Counted from the first letter of the stretch, positions 1 to 9,503 are shown. The stretch is 64,000 nt of DNA from Archangiaceae bacterium (GCA_016714225.1 JADJNS010000026.1:62001-126000), one strand, 5' to 3'. A program made the numbers and translations. The notes: generated from the sequence alone by a model not told the origin.

Positions 1-44
1 CCGCCTGCGGCCAGCTCGCGCTGCGCGCCACCGCCGCCGCCTGA
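1..44 (+). CDS. C-terminal end of an upstream gene (partial)
   Basis: From base 3 an open frame reads ACGQLALRATAAA and stops at TGA 42-44. Codon third positions are all G or C, as in the neighbouring genes, which suggests the tail of a real gene entering from the left edge. Only 13 residues are visible, so no function can be assigned, and chance cannot be excluded. Confidence 0.3.
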   Translation, partial: ACGQLALRATAAA

Positions 45-134
45 CCCCGCTCGATCGACGGTCGAGGCAGGCGCCCAAAAGTCGCGGTGCTTTGACGGGC
101 GCTGGCGCTCAAGTGTGGTTGAATCACCGCTCCC

Positions 135-1979
135 ATGCAGGGAGTCCTCTGCCCGTCATGTGGATCGTTGGTGCCGGCGAAGGCGAGCGAATGCCCGCAC
201 TGTGGGACCTCGCTGTTCTCCCCCAGTGAACGAACCCACGTGAAGTCGCGCTTCGACGGCAGCGGCACCGTCGACGAAGACGACGAGGGTTTTCCCACCG
301 AGCGCCGCATGGTCGAGACGCCGCCGGCCCACGAAGCGGTGGGCAAGCGGCCCACGTCTCCCGCGCTGACGCCCGCCGACAGCACCATTCCCTTTCGGCC
401 CGGAGCGGCCACCATCGAGCTCGAGTCGATGCGCGAGACCCTGGTGCCGCCAAAGGCGCCGCAGACCCAGCCCGGGCTGCCCGCCAACCCGCCGCCGTCG
501 TCGGCTCCTCGCCGGCTGCGCGGCATGCCGCAGACCGAGCGCGCGCCGGCCATTCGCTTCGACGCGCCGACGCCGCACCTGCTCGAGCAGCCCGGCGGCA
601 TTCCCCAAGAGACCCAGCCCGGCCACGGCCCCGCCGGCGCCAAGAGAGACGCGCTGATCGGCACCAAGCTCGGCGAGTACGTGGTGGAAGAGCGCGTCGG
701 CATCGGCGGCATGGGCATCGTGTACCGGGCGGTGCAGCCGCTGATCGGCAACTCGGTCGCGATCAAGGTGCTGCGCCCCGACGTGATCGCCGACGAGAAC
801 GACCTGCAGCGCTTTCTGGGCGAGGCGCGCACGGTGAACTCGATTCGCCACCGCAGCATCATCTCGATCTTCGGCGCGGCAGACACGCCCGACGGCCGCA
901 AGTACCTGGTGATGGAGTACCTCGAGGGCGAGTCGCTCGAGGCCCGCCTGCAGCGCGAGGGCCGGCTGCCCACCGCCGACGCGCTGCCGATTCTCGAAGA
1001 CGTGCTCTCAGCGCTCGCCGCCGCCCACTCGGCCAACGTGGTGCACCGCGACCTGAAGCCCGCCAACGTCTTTCTGGTGCACCAGAGCGACGGCCGGCCC
1101 TGGGTGAAGCTGCTCGACTTCGGCCTGGCCCGCGGCGCCAAGAGCCAGGAGGTCAGCCGCATCGCCGGCACCCCCGACTACATCAGCCCCGAGCACGCGC
1201 GCGGCAAGCCCGCCGGCCCCGCGTCAGACCTCTACGGCTTCGGAGTGCTCGCCTTTCACCTGCTCACCGGCAAGCTCCCCTTCACCGGCAACACCCCGAT
1301 GGAGGTGATGGAGAAGCACGTGCACAGCGCTCCGCCGGTGCCGCACGAGGTCGACGAGACCATACCGATGGCGATGAGCCAGCTCATCTTGCGGCTCCTC
1401 GACAAAGAGCCCCAGAACCGCCCCGACGCCAAGACGGTGAAGGCCGACCTGAAGGCCGCGGCGAAAGAGCTGCGTCAGGCGCAGACGCAAGTGGGCCCCC
1501 GCCCGCAGGCGCCCGGAGGCATGGCGGCGACCCTGCTCAACGAGCCCGCGCTGCAGGTGCCGCCCGCCGCCGCGCCTCGCGACCCGCCCCCGGCCAGAGA
1601 GCCGCGGCCCGACCCCCGCCTCGAGCGCCGCGCGATCGAGGCCGACCGCGCCCGCGAGGGCCACTGGCTGGGGCGCAACTGGCCGTGGCTGGCGGGCGGC
1701 CTGGCGCTCACCTGGCTGCTCACCGTCGCCCTGTACCTGCTGCTGCAGCGCCCGCCCGCCCCCGACACCACCTCGAAGCCGATTCTCCCGCCGCGCGAGC
1801 TGAAGGCGCCCAGCCCGGCGCCCCAAGACGCGCCTCCCGACACCACCGGGGCGGGGGCTGATCAGCCCCCGCCCGACCCCACCACCGAGCCTGCCCCTGC
1901 AAAAAACGAAGCGAAGCCCGAAGCCGAGACGCCCAAGCCGCCCGACAAGAAGCCGGGGAGGAAGCCGGGCCGAAAGTGA
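135..1979 (+). CDS. Serine/threonine protein kinase with N-terminal zinc ribbon and one membrane segment
   Basis: Seen: an N-terminal zinc ribbon with CxxC pairs at residues 6/9 and 20/23, then a Pro-rich linker to about residue 170. A complete Hanks-type kinase domain follows at about 180-440: glycine loop VGIGGMG near 189, catalytic HRDLKPAN near 304, DFGLA near 328, and a GTPDYISPEHA activation segment. A hydrophobic helix at about 516-536 is followed by a short Pro/Lys-rich tail of about 80 residues. The order predicts a cytoplasmic kinase anchored by a C-terminal helix. The family phosphorylates Ser/Thr on regulators, and myxobacteria carry many such kinases. The substrate cannot be inferred. 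The gene ends 22 bases before the E1 alpha gene, so read-through is possible, but a functional link is not shown. Confidence 0.93.
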   Translation: MQGVLCPSCGSLVPAKASECPHCGTSLFSPSERTHVKSRFDGSGTVDEDDEGFPTERRMVETPPAHEAVGKRPTSPALTPADSTIPFRPGAATIELESMRETLVPPKAPQTQPGLPANPPPSSAPRRLRGMPQTERAPAIRFDAPTPHLLEQPGGIPQETQPGHGPAGAKRDALIGTKLGEYVVEERVGIGGMGIVYRAVQPLIGNSVAIKVLRPDVIADENDLQRFLGEARTVNSIRHRSIISIFGAADTPDGRKYLVMEYLEGESLEARLQREGRLPTADALPILEDVLSALAAAHSANVVHRDLKPANVFLVHQSDGRPWVKLLDFGLARGAKSQEVSRIAGTPDYISPEHARGKPAGPASDLYGFGVLAFHLLTGKLPFTGNTPMEVMEKHVHSAPPVPHEVDETIPMAMSQLILRLLDKEPQNRPDAKTVKADLKAAAKELRQAQTQVGPRPQAPGGMAATLLNEPALQVPPAAAPRDPPPAREPRPDPRLERRAIEADRAREGHWLGRNWPWLAGGLALTWLLTVALYLLLQRPPAPDTTSKPILPPRELKAPSPAPQDAPPDTTGAGADQPPPDPTTEPAPAKNEAKPEAETPKPPDKKPGRKPGRK

Positions 1980-2001
1980 TGCTATAGGCGCCGTCAAAAC
2001 G

Positions 2002-3039
2002 ATGGCTCCCCGCGAACGCAAACTGAAGGCGGTGCCGGCAGGCCCGTTGGTGACCCACTCCGACGAGCTCCCGCTCGACAAGAAGCTGCTGCTGCAGATG
2101 CACGAGCTGATGGTGAAGACGCGCGTGCTCGAAGAGCGGCTGATCGCGATGTACAAGTCGGGCCACGGCTATTTCTGGATCGGGGGGCCCGGCGAAGAGG
2201 CCTTCAACGTGCCGCTCGGCCTGCTCATCAAGAAGGGCCGCGGCCCGGCGTTCGACTTTCTGCACTTCCACTATCGCCAGTCGGGCACCCTGCTGGCGAT
2301 GGGCGAAGACCCCATCAACTCGCTGCGGCAGATGAAGAACACCGCCACCGACCCGTACTCGGGCGGCCGCAACTTCGCGGGTCACTTCAGCAAGCGCGAC
2401 TGGAACATCGTGCCGGTCTCGAGCCCCATCGAGGTGCAGTACGCGATGGCCCCGGGCACCGCGCTGGTGCAGAAGCGTCACGGCGGCGACGGCATCACCA
2501 TCGTCACCGGCGGCGACGCGGGCACCGCCGAGGGCGACTTCGCCTCGTGCCTGATCTGGTCGAGCCGCCCGGGCAACGAGCTGCCGGTGCTGATCATCGT
2601 CACCAACAACCGCTGGGGCATCTCGACCAGCTACAACACCCAGCAGAGCGCGGCCCGGCTGTCAGACCGCGGGGTGGCGTTTCAGATGCGCACCAAGACC
2701 ATCGACGGCAACGACCCCATCTCTGCGTACCTCGAGCTCAAAGAGGCGATGGAGTACGTGCGCACCGAGCGCAAGCCGTACCTGGTCGAGGCCAACGTCT
2801 CGCGGCTGTTCGGCCACTCGTCGGCGTCGGGCGCGAACTACGTGAAGGAAGAGGTCGACTGCATCACCCAGTTCGAAGAGCGGCTCGAAGAGCAGGGGCT
2901 GCTGTCGAAGAAAGACGCGCAGGCGGTGCGCGAGAAGTGGAACGAGCAGATCGCCGACATGGCCCGCGCGGTGAAGGACGAGCCGCAGCCCGACCCGGCC
3001 ACCATCTTCGACCACACCTTCGCCAGCGAGGAGACCTGA
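2002..3039 (+). CDS. Thiamine-diphosphate 2-oxoacid dehydrogenase E1, alpha subunit
   Basis: This 345-residue protein matches E1 alpha subunits of branched-chain 2-oxoacid/pyruvate dehydrogenase complexes in length and layout. The thiamine-diphosphate motif runs from GGDAGTAEGDF (near residue 170) to the NN pair of IIVTNNRWG about 30 residues later. The usual GDG is GDA here. The FHYRQSG segment near residue 93 fits the substrate/cofactor pocket. It forms an alpha2-beta2 E1 with the next gene, which starts one base after this stop, and decarboxylates a 2-oxoacid and acylates the lipoyl group of E2. No E2 or E3 gene is nearby, so substrate choice (branched-chain, relevant to iso-fatty acids in myxobacteria, or pyruvate) is inferred only. 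Confidence 0.9.
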   Translation: MAPRERKLKAVPAGPLVTHSDELPLDKKLLLQMHELMVKTRVLEERLIAMYKSGHGYFWIGGPGEEAFNVPLGLLIKKGRGPAFDFLHFHYRQSGTLLAMGEDPINSLRQMKNTATDPYSGGRNFAGHFSKRDWNIVPVSSPIEVQYAMAPGTALVQKRHGGDGITIVTGGDAGTAEGDFASCLIWSSRPGNELPVLIIVTNNRWGISTSYNTQQSAARLSDRGVAFQMRTKTIDGNDPISAYLELKEAMEYVRTERKPYLVEANVSRLFGHSSASGANYVKEEVDCITQFEERLEEQGLLSKKDAQAVREKWNEQIADMARAVKDEPQPDPATIFDHTFASEET

Positions 3040-3040
3040 C

Positions 3041-4087
3041 ATGGCCAACATGGCTCAAGCCATTCGCATGGCGCTGCACTACGCCGAAGAGAACCTCGGG
3101 GTGACCGACATCTTCGGTGAAGACGTGGGCGCTCCGCTGGGCGGGGTGTTCACCGCCATCCAGGGCCTCAAGACCGCGTGGAACACGCCCCTCGACGAGC
3201 GCGGCATCATCGGCATGGCGATGGGGCTCGCGATGGGCGGCGCGCGGCCGGTCGCCGAGATTCAGTTCTGCGACTACATCTACAACACCATCGACCTGCT
3301 CAAGCTCGCCGGCAACACCTGCTGGGCCAGCATCGGGCAGTGGAACCTGCCGATGGTGGTGATGACGCCGGTGGGCAGCGGCATTCGCGGCAGCCTCTAC
3401 CACTCGCACTCGTTCGACGCGACGGCCACCCACATACCCGGGTGGAAGATCGTGATGCCGTCGAACCCGCTCGACGCGTACGGGCTGATGATCAGCGCCT
3501 GCCGCGAGAAGAACCCGGTGATGTACCTGAAGCCCAAGGCGCTGTTGCGCATCAAGGGCGAGGCCCCGATTCCCGGAGAGCCGGGCGACGACAAGCAGCT
3601 GTCGAAGATGATCGACGCGCCGCTCGGAGACCGCAGCAAGTGGAGGGCGCAGTGGCCCGACCTCACCGCCTACGCGGTGCCGATCGGCAAGGCCCGCATC
3701 GCGCGGCCCGGCGGCCAGCTCACCGTGGTCTCGTACGGCCGCACGCTGCCGCTGTGCGTGAAGGCGGCCGAGACGACGGGCTTGGACGCCGAGGTCATCG
3801 ACCTGCGCTCGCTGTGGCCCTACGACTGGGAGTGCATCAAGGAGTCGGTGAAGAAGACCGGCCGCGTGCTCTACGTGAACGAAGACACCGAGGTGACCAA
3901 CTTCGGAGAGCACCTGGTGCGCCGCACCGTCGACGAGCTGTTCTACGAGCTGATGGCTCCGCCCCGCCTGCTGGCCGGCAAGTTCGTGCCCGGCATCGGC
4001 CTCGCCGACGCGCTCGAGATGGCCAGCGTGCCGCAGCTGGGCGACATCAGTGAGGCGATGCAGAAGCTGGCGGCAGAGGCCCCCTGA
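3041..4087 (+). CDS. Thiamine-diphosphate 2-oxoacid dehydrogenase E1, beta subunit
   Basis: A 348-residue E1 beta subunit with a transketolase-like pyrimidine-binding domain (GEDVG near residue 27, MAMGLAMGGARPVAEIQF near 60-77) and a C-terminal transketolase domain (VVSYGRTLPL near 229). Length and motif order agree with BkdAB/PdhB proteins. The start is one base after the alpha subunit stop, so the pair is almost certainly co-translated and equimolar. The region YHSHSFDATATHIPGWK corresponds to the HSQS-E...H-PG segment of the family; the second serine/glutamine pattern differs slightly. Specificity cannot be set from sequence alone. Confidence 0.9.
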   Translation: MANMAQAIRMALHYAEENLGVTDIFGEDVGAPLGGVFTAIQGLKTAWNTPLDERGIIGMAMGLAMGGARPVAEIQFCDYIYNTIDLLKLAGNTCWASIGQWNLPMVVMTPVGSGIRGSLYHSHSFDATATHIPGWKIVMPSNPLDAYGLMISACREKNPVMYLKPKALLRIKGEAPIPGEPGDDKQLSKMIDAPLGDRSKWRAQWPDLTAYAVPIGKARIARPGGQLTVVSYGRTLPLCVKAAETTGLDAEVIDLRSLWPYDWECIKESVKKTGRVLYVNEDTEVTNFGEHLVRRTVDELFYELMAPPRLLAGKFVPGIGLADALEMASVPQLGDISEAMQKLAAEAP

Positions 4088-4171
4088 ACAAAGGCTGAGC
4101 CCCACGTGGCCCATCTCTTCGTCGCGAGCGGTGGTGGGTGCTCATGGCCAGCCGAGCAGGTGAGCTGACGC

Positions 4172-4768
4172 ATGGAGAAGCGCCGTCACCGCCGCTACGC
4201 GCGCCGCTTTCGGGTTCGCTACGGCGAGAGAACGCTGCAGCACAGCGGCTTCACTTCCGACGTGTCGGCGACGGGCATGTTCGTGGTCACCAGCCCGGTG
4301 CCGAAGCTGGGCACCCGGCTGCACGTCGAGGTGAGCCTCGACAACGACCGTCAGCTCTACTTCGAGGGCATGGTGGCCCGCATGACGCTGGTGGCCCCCG
4401 AGCTGCGCAGCGTGATGAAGGGCGGCTTCGGGCTGCGCTTTCTCACCGGCGCCGAGCTGATGGCCGAGATGGTGCCGCACCTGCGCGACCCCAAGCGGCT
4501 GGTGCTCAGCTACCCGACCCCCGAGGCCCTGGCCGACGCCTATGAGCGTGAGCTGCGCCGCGGCGGAGCGTTCGTGTGGAGCGAGCGCGAGCACCCGGTG
4601 AACTCCATCGTCACCGTCGAGCTCGACGCGCAGTTCGCGGGGCGCCAGCTGGCCTTCGAGTGCCGGGTGGTGCACGTGGTGACCGAGCCGGGTCGCTTCG
4701 GGCTGGCGCTGATGTTCCTCGACGCCGGCGCCGCCGTCTCGGCGGTGGGCGGCCTGCTCGGGCGGTGA
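4172..4768 (+). CDS. PilZ-domain protein
   Basis: Residues 4-8 (RRHRR) give the PilZ RxxxR motif, and D30-V-S-A-T-G35 gives the (D/N)xSxxG motif. Both contact cyclic di-GMP in known PilZ proteins. The rest of the first 100 residues follows the PilZ beta-barrel pattern; residues about 105-198 could be a second, diverged copy (EREHPVN...RQLAFECRVVHV). The likely role is as a cyclic di-GMP receptor acting on motility or surface functions, but the target is unknown. It stands alone between the E1 genes and a receiver-like gene, with about 85 and 120 bases on each side. Confidence 0.8.
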   Translation: MEKRRHRRYARRFRVRYGERTLQHSGFTSDVSATGMFVVTSPVPKLGTRLHVEVSLDNDRQLYFEGMVARMTLVAPELRSVMKGGFGLRFLTGAELMAEMVPHLRDPKRLVLSYPTPEALADAYERELRRGGAFVWSEREHPVNSIVTVELDAQFAGRQLAFECRVVHVVTEPGRFGLALMFLDAGAAVSAVGGLLGR

Positions 4769-4890
4769 GGGGCCCCCCGGGCTAAAGCTGACCCGATGGG
4801 AAGAAGTGACACCCGGGTCGAAATTCGCCTTTTCGGCCGGTTTCGAGCGCTTACGGGCCGGCAAGGCAGTTGCTCTAGCGATGCCAGACG

Positions 4891-5313
4891 ATGGTTCCCA
4901 CCGTACTCCTGTGCCTCGATGACCACGCACTCTCGGCCGCGCTGACCGACCGGGTGAGGCTGCTGGGCTGGCTGTGCATGAGTGGCGATTTTATCGCCAC
5001 CGCGGTTCGGGCCCGGCCCGACCTGTTGCTGCTCGACGCCCACCGCGAAGACCTGCTGGTCGCGCTGAAGAGAGACCCGCGCACCCAGGGGCTCTCGGTG
5101 GTGGTGATCGGCGGCGACACCGAACAGCAGAAGCGCTGCCTCGAGCACGGCGCGCTCGCCTTCTTCGCGCGCTCACATGCCCTGAGCGCGTTCGACTCAC
5201 TCCTCCATTTCATCGAGCACGGGCGAACCGGGGCCGCGCCAGACCACCCCCCCAAGTCCCTGGCGCGCCCGGCGCCCGCTGCTCAAGCTCTCGAAGGCCC
5301 GCCCGTCGCGTAG
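4891..5313 (+). CDS. Receiver-like (CheY-fold) single-domain protein
   Basis: 140 residues. The first 115 follow the receiver alternation: acidic cluster LDDHA at 9-13, LLLLDAHRED with a candidate phospho-acceptor D49, a VVVIGGD strand near 75, and EHGALAFFARS near 95. The invariant lysine position reads R (FFAR), and the usual Thr/Ser of the VVVIGGD strand is Gly, so phosphorylation-dependent switching may be altered. The tail from residue 115 is Pro/Ala-rich with no output domain. It may act through protein contacts or be a pseudo-receiver. The ATG at 4891 fits; the ATG at 4881 is out of frame. Confidence 0.6.
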   Translation: MVPTVLLCLDDHALSAALTDRVRLLGWLCMSGDFIATAVRARPDLLLLDAHREDLLVALKRDPRTQGLSVVVIGGDTEQQKRCLEHGALAFFARSHALSAFDSLLHFIEHGRTGAAPDHPPKSLARPAPAAQALEGPPVA

Positions 5314-5347
5314 GCGTGGGGGGTGGTGCTAAGGCGGGCGGCCTTCA

Positions 5348-7803
5348 ATGAGCGCTCACCTTCCCACCCAGGCCCGCGCCGTCGTCATCGGCGGCGGCGT
5401 CATCGGCTGCTCGGTCGCCTACCACCTCGCGCAGCTCGGCTGGCGCGACACCGTGCTGCTCGAGCGCGACCGGCTGACCTCGGGCACCACCTGGCACGCC
5501 GCCGGCCTGATGGTGACGTTCGGCTCGACCAGCGAGACCTCGACCGAGCTGCGCAAGTACACCCGCGACCTCTACGCGCGGCTCGAGGCCGAGACCGGCC
5601 AGGCGACCGGCTTTCGCCCGGTCGGCTTCATCGAGGTCGCGTCAGACGCCGATCGCCTCGAAGAGTACCGCCGCATCTCGGCGTTCAACCGGCGCTGCGG
5701 CGTCGACGTGCACGAGATCAGCCCCTCGCAGGTCAAAGAGCTCTTCCCGCTCGCGCGCGTCGACGACGTGCTGGCGGGCTTCTACGTGAAGGGCGACGGC
5801 CGCGCCGACCCGGTCGACGTCACCATGGCGCTGGCGAAGGGGGCGAAGCTCAAGGGGGCCACCCTCATCGAAGGCGTGGCGGTCGAAGACGTGGTGGTCG
5901 AGAACGGCCGGGTGACCGGGGTGCGCACCGCGCAGGGCATCATCGCCTGCGAGTACGTGGTGAACTGCGCCGGCATGTGGGCGCGGCAGCTCGCCGCGAA
6001 GAACGGCATCAGCGTGCCGCTGCAGGCGGCCGAGCACTACTACCTCATCACCGATAAGCTCTCGGCCATCGACCGCAGCTGGCCGGTGCTCGAAGACCCC
6101 GGCTGTCACGGCTACTACCGCGAAGAGGGCGGGGGAATGATGGTGGGCCTGTTCGAGCCGGTGTGCGCGCCGTGGAAGATAGAAGGCGCGCCGCACGACT
6201 TTTCGTTCGGCGAGATTCCCCCCGACTGGGAGCGCATGACGCCGTACCTCGAGAAGGCGCTCTCGCGCGTACCCGAGGTGAAGGAAGCGGGCTTGAAGAA
6301 GCTGTTCTGCGGCCCCGAGAGCTTCACCCCCGACCTGAGGCCCATCGTGGGTGAGTCGCCCGAGGTGAAGAACTACTTCGTCGCCGCCGGCCTCAACAGC
6401 ATCGGCATTCTCACCGGCGGCGGGCTGGGGCGCGCGGTCGCGCAGTGGGTGGTCGACGGTCACCCCGACGTCGACGTGACCGGCATGCACATCGACCGGC
6501 TCGAGCCGTACCAGGCCACCGCGGCCTACCGGCGCACCCGCACCGTCGAGTCGCTGGGCATGGTCTACGCGTGCCACTACCCGTTCAAGCCGATGAAGAC
6601 GGCGCGCGACGCGCGGCGCTCACCGCTCTACGGCGAGCTCGAAAAGCAGGGCGCGTTCTTTCGCGACGTCAGCGGCTGGGAGACCCCCGACTGGTACGCG
6701 GGCGCAGGCCGGGTGGCCGAGGCGGGCCCGCTGTCGTTCGGCCGCCCCGCCTGGTGGCCCCACTGGGAGGCCGAGCACCGCGCCGCGCGCGAGGGCGTCA
6801 TCGTGATGGACATGTCGTTCATGTCGAAGTTCAGGTCGAGGGTCGCGACGCCGGCCGCATCTTGAACCGGCTGTCGGCGAACGACGTCGATGGCGAGCCG
6901 AACCGCATCACCTACACCCAGTGGCTGAACGCGGGCGGCACGCTCGAGGCCGACCTCACCGTCACCAAGCTGGGTGAGCGCGAGTACTGGGTGGTAGCGA
7001 GCGACACCGCGCGCCGGCACGTGCACGCACGGCTCGAGCGCGCGCTCGACGAGGGCCACGGCTTCTGCGCCGACGTGACCGGCGCCTGGGCGCAGCTCAA
7101 CGTGCAGGGCCCGCGCTCGAGAGCGCTGATGCAGGCGGTGACCGACGCCGACCTCTCGAACGAGGCCTTCCCCTTCCGGTGCGCCAGGGAGATCGACCTG
7201 GGCTTCGCGCGCGTGCTGTGCGTGCGCATCACCTACCTCGGCGAGCTGGGCTACGAGCTCTACGTGCCCACCGAGCAGGCGGTGCACGTGTACCGCCTGC
7301 TGCTCGAGGCGGGCGAGCCGCTGGGGCTGCGACATGCGGGCCTCAAGACGCTGGCCTCGTGCCGCATCGAGAAGGGCTACCGCGACTACGGGCACGACAT
7401 CGACAACACCGACTCGGTGCTCGAGGCGGGCCTGGGCTTCGCGGTCGACCTGAAGAAGCCGGGCGGCTTCATCGGCAGAGACGCGGTGCTGCGCAAGAAG
7501 GCCGAAGGGCCGCTGAAGCGGCGCCTGCTGCAGGTGCAGGTGCTCGACCCGAAGCCGCTGCTGTTCCACGCCGAGCCGGTGTGGAGAGACGGCCAGCCGG
7601 TGGGCTACGTGCGCGCCGCCTCGTACGGCCACACCCTGGGCGGCGCGGTGGGGCTGGCGATGATCGAAGGCGGCGACGCGGTGGTCGATGCCGCGTTCGT
7701 CGACTCGGGCAAGTGGGAGCTCGAGATCGCCGGCGCGCGCTACCCCGCCAAGGCCTCGCTCAAGCCGCTGTACGACCCCGAGAACAAGAAGATCAAGGCG
7801 TGA
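5348..7803 (+). pseudogene. FAD-dependent dimethylglycine/sarcosine dehydrogenase-like gene with one frameshift
   Basis: Two frames encode consecutive parts of one protein of about 818 residues. The first (5348 to about 6832) has the FAD dinucleotide motif VVIGGGVIGCS near residue 12 and a D-amino-acid-oxidase-type fold ending GLNSIGILTGGGLGRA. The second (from 6832) supplies the rest of the glycine-cleavage T-protein-like domain, including a GYRDYGHDIDNTDS segment. At TTC 6830-6832 the next codon should be CAG at 6832-6834, so one base (probably C) is missing. Without correction, translation ends at 6865. Such enzymes oxidatively demethylate N-methylated glycines and pass the methyl group to tetrahydrofolate. 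Other frameshifts and homopolymer blocks in this window make a sequence error the likelier explanation. It converges with the next gene, 6 bases apart. Confidence 0.82.
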
Positions 7804-7809
7804 GCCGCT

Positions 7810-8370
7810 TCAGTCGTCGGGGGTGAGCCGCTGCGCCTGCCGGCCGAAGACGCGCTCGACGCGCTGCTCGAGCTCGGCCGCCTGCGCCTCGGACTCGAGA
7901 GCGCGGCGGGGTATCACCAGCACCCGACGCGACGCGAGGTGCAGCACCAGCGCGCTCGGTGAGGCGGTGATGAAGGCGACGTCTCTCGCGGTCACCTCGA
8001 GCGCGGGCGCGCCCTCGCGCAAGCGCTTCACGCCGTGGTCGGTGACGACGAGGGTGACGCGCCCCAGCACCGAGCCCGCGACCGCGCGGGCCGTGGCGCG
8101 GCGCGCGGCCCAGTGCTCGAGCCCGCGCAGCCTGGGCTTCGGCAGCTTCGGGCCCCAGATCAGCACCACCCCGCCGGCGATGACCACCGCGGCGAGGTAC
8201 GCGTAGAAGTGCAGCCCCCACGCGCGGGCGAGGGGCCACAGCAGCGGGGCGACGAGCAGGGTGATCAACGCCACCGCTGGGCGCGTGCGCAGCAGCTTCC
8301 GCAGGCGCGCGGCCCGCTGACGCTGCGCCTCGTGCAGGTCGGCCTCGGTGAGCTCGAACGAGACTTCCAT
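7810..8370 (-). CDS. Small membrane protein resembling the YcxB family
   Basis: 186 residues. The N-terminus MEVSFELTEADLHEAQR is followed by two hydrophobic helices at about 33-50 and 55-73, then a soluble C-terminal half (VTLVVTDHGVKRLREG, VAFITASPSALVLHLASRR). Two helices plus a PH-like C-terminal half is the organisation of YcxB-type proteins, whose role is unknown. The resemblance is by pattern only. It converges with the oxidoreductase gene upstream of it on the map. Confidence 0.6.
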   Translation of the reverse strand: MEVSFELTEADLHEAQRQRAARLRKLLRTRPAVALITLLVAPLLWPLARAWGLHFYAYLAAVVIAGGVVLIWGPKLPKPRLRGLEHWAARRATARAVAGSVLGRVTLVVTDHGVKRLREGAPALEVTARDVAFITASPSALVLHLASRRVLVIPRRALESEAQAAELEQRVERVFGRQAQRLTPDD

Positions 8371-8448
8371 GCGCGGGGCATCTACGCCGGGTCGCGCACG
8401 AGGGCCAGCCGAGCCGGCGCCTTGCGCCGCGCGTCGAGGCGCGCGCCT

Positions 8449-8997
8449 TCAGCGCGCCTTGCGCGCCTCGGCCTCGCGCTTCACGTCGGCGGCGAAGGTC
8501 TCGAAGTTCTCGGTGAAGTCGGGCATCTTCTTCTCGGCCGAGCCGAGGAACAGGCCCGAGTAGGTCTCGGACATCGCCAGCACCGTGCCGCCTTCTCGCT
8601 CGGTCAGGGTGAAGTGGCGCACGCCGAGGAACATGCCGTTGCCGTCTTCCCACACCATCTGCCTGGGGGCCTCGGCCTCGCTCACCTTCAAGGTGAAGGT
8701 GCGGTCGGGCGCGACCTTCGAGACCAGCTCGATCTTCTGGCCCTGGGCGATCTGCCCGTCGAGCCGGGTGACGGTCGAGTTCCACTTCGTGAACGAGGGG
8801 CCGTCGGTCAGCACCGCCCACACCACCTTCGGCTCGGCCTCGATGAAGGTGGCCACGCTGTAGTCGAGCGCCGAGTCGGTGCGGGTGCGCACCGCCTTGC
8901 CGTCGGCGGTGAGGCTGGCGGGGTCTTTGACCTGGCGCACGGTCGAGCAGCCGCCCAGCAGGGCGAGCGCGGCGGCGAGCAGGGTGAAGCGCTTCAT
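8449..8997 (-). CDS. SRPBCC (START-like) lipoprotein
   Basis: Signal peptide with lipobox LLGGC, acylated Cys at residue 16, then a domain of about 150 residues with the SRPBCC pattern (VATFIEAEPKVVWAVLTDG, TKWNSTVTRLDG, GTVLAMSETYSGLF). The family binds hydrophobic ligands in a helix-grip pocket; the ligand here is unknown, and the protein should sit on a membrane facing the periplasm. Its ATG overlaps the stop of the upstream gene by 4 bases (ATGA), so the two are translationally coupled. Confidence 0.72.
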   Translation of the reverse strand: MKRFTLLAAALALLGGCSTVRQVKDPASLTADGKAVRTRTDSALDYSVATFIEAEPKVVWAVLTDGPSFTKWNSTVTRLDGQIAQGQKIELVSKVAPDRTFTLKVSEAEAPRQMVWEDGNGMFLGVRHFTLTEREGGTVLAMSETYSGLFLGSAEKKMPDFTENFETFAADVKREAEARKAR

Positions 8998-9464
8998 CGA
9001 GCGCTCCGGGCGCGGTTGTTCTTGGGGCCGTGCTCGAGCTCGATGAGGCCGAGCAGCTCGAGCACCGGGGTGACGTAGTTGGCGAAGCGGCCGCGGTAGC
9101 CCTTGCGCAGGCCGTAGTAGCCGCCGACCGGGTTCTTGGGCGAGCGCGCCCAGGCCTCGACGCTGCCCTCGGGCGTGGGCTTGCCCTCGTCGGCGTTGCC
9201 CAGCGGCACCCAGTCGCCGGCCTTCTTCAGCATGGCGGTGAGGTCTTCGATGGCGCGCAGCCGGTACGAGAGCCGGGTGCTGCCCACCTGCACCACCAGC
9301 GCGGGCGGGTCGGCGGCCTCGTCGCGATACGCCTGGTACTCGGACGACAGCGACGGAGTCTTGAGCACCCAGGGGTCATCGGGGGTGCCGCCTCCGTACG
9401 TGACGCTGGGGCTCTTCTTCTTGGGTGCGGGGGCCTTCTTGGTTGCCGGGGTCGGTCTGGGCAT
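8994..9464 (-). CDS. Conserved hypothetical protein (basic, Lys/Pro-rich N-terminus)
   Basis: 156 residues from the ATG at 9464; an in-frame start 10 codons further up is possible, but 9464 leaves room for the operator at 9489-9503. After a Lys/Pro/Ala-rich tail the protein contains TPDDPWVLKTPS and SEYQAYRDE, a pattern I associate with small conserved proteins of unknown function, then a C-terminal segment GYYGLRKGYRGRFANYV. No enzyme motif is visible. It lies divergent from a WYL-type regulator that probably controls it, and is coupled to the SRPBCC lipoprotein downstream. Confidence 0.65.
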   Translation of the reverse strand: MPRPTPATKKAPAPKKKSPSVTYGGGTPDDPWVLKTPSLSSEYQAYRDEAADPPALVVQVGSTRLSYRLRAIEDLTAMLKKAGDWVPLGNADEGKPTPEGSVEAWARSPKNPVGGYYGLRKGYRGRFANYVTPVLELLGLIELEHGPKNNRARSAR

Positions 9465-9488
9465 GCCCCGAAGATGAGCGCCTAAAGG

Positions 9489-9503
9489 TGACATCTATTG
9501 TCA
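9489..9503. promoter_or_regulatory. Operator-like inverted repeat TGACA-N5-TGTCA
   Basis: Perfect 5-base arms TGACA (9489-9493) and TGTCA (9499-9503) with a 5-base spacer, in a short AT-rich patch within GC-rich DNA, between the divergent starts at 9464 and 9527. Position and symmetry suggest the binding site of the adjacent helix-turn-helix/WYL regulator. The binding itself is inferred. Confidence 0.55.

Noticed and set aside
4789..4818. Loose inverted repeat GACCCG ... CGGGTC before the receiver-like gene
   Set aside because: Six-base arms 18 bases apart are expected often by chance in DNA this GC-rich.
6829..6835. Programmed frameshift in the dehydrogenase gene
   Set aside because: No slippery heptamer and no downstream hairpin; a missing base near other errors is simpler.
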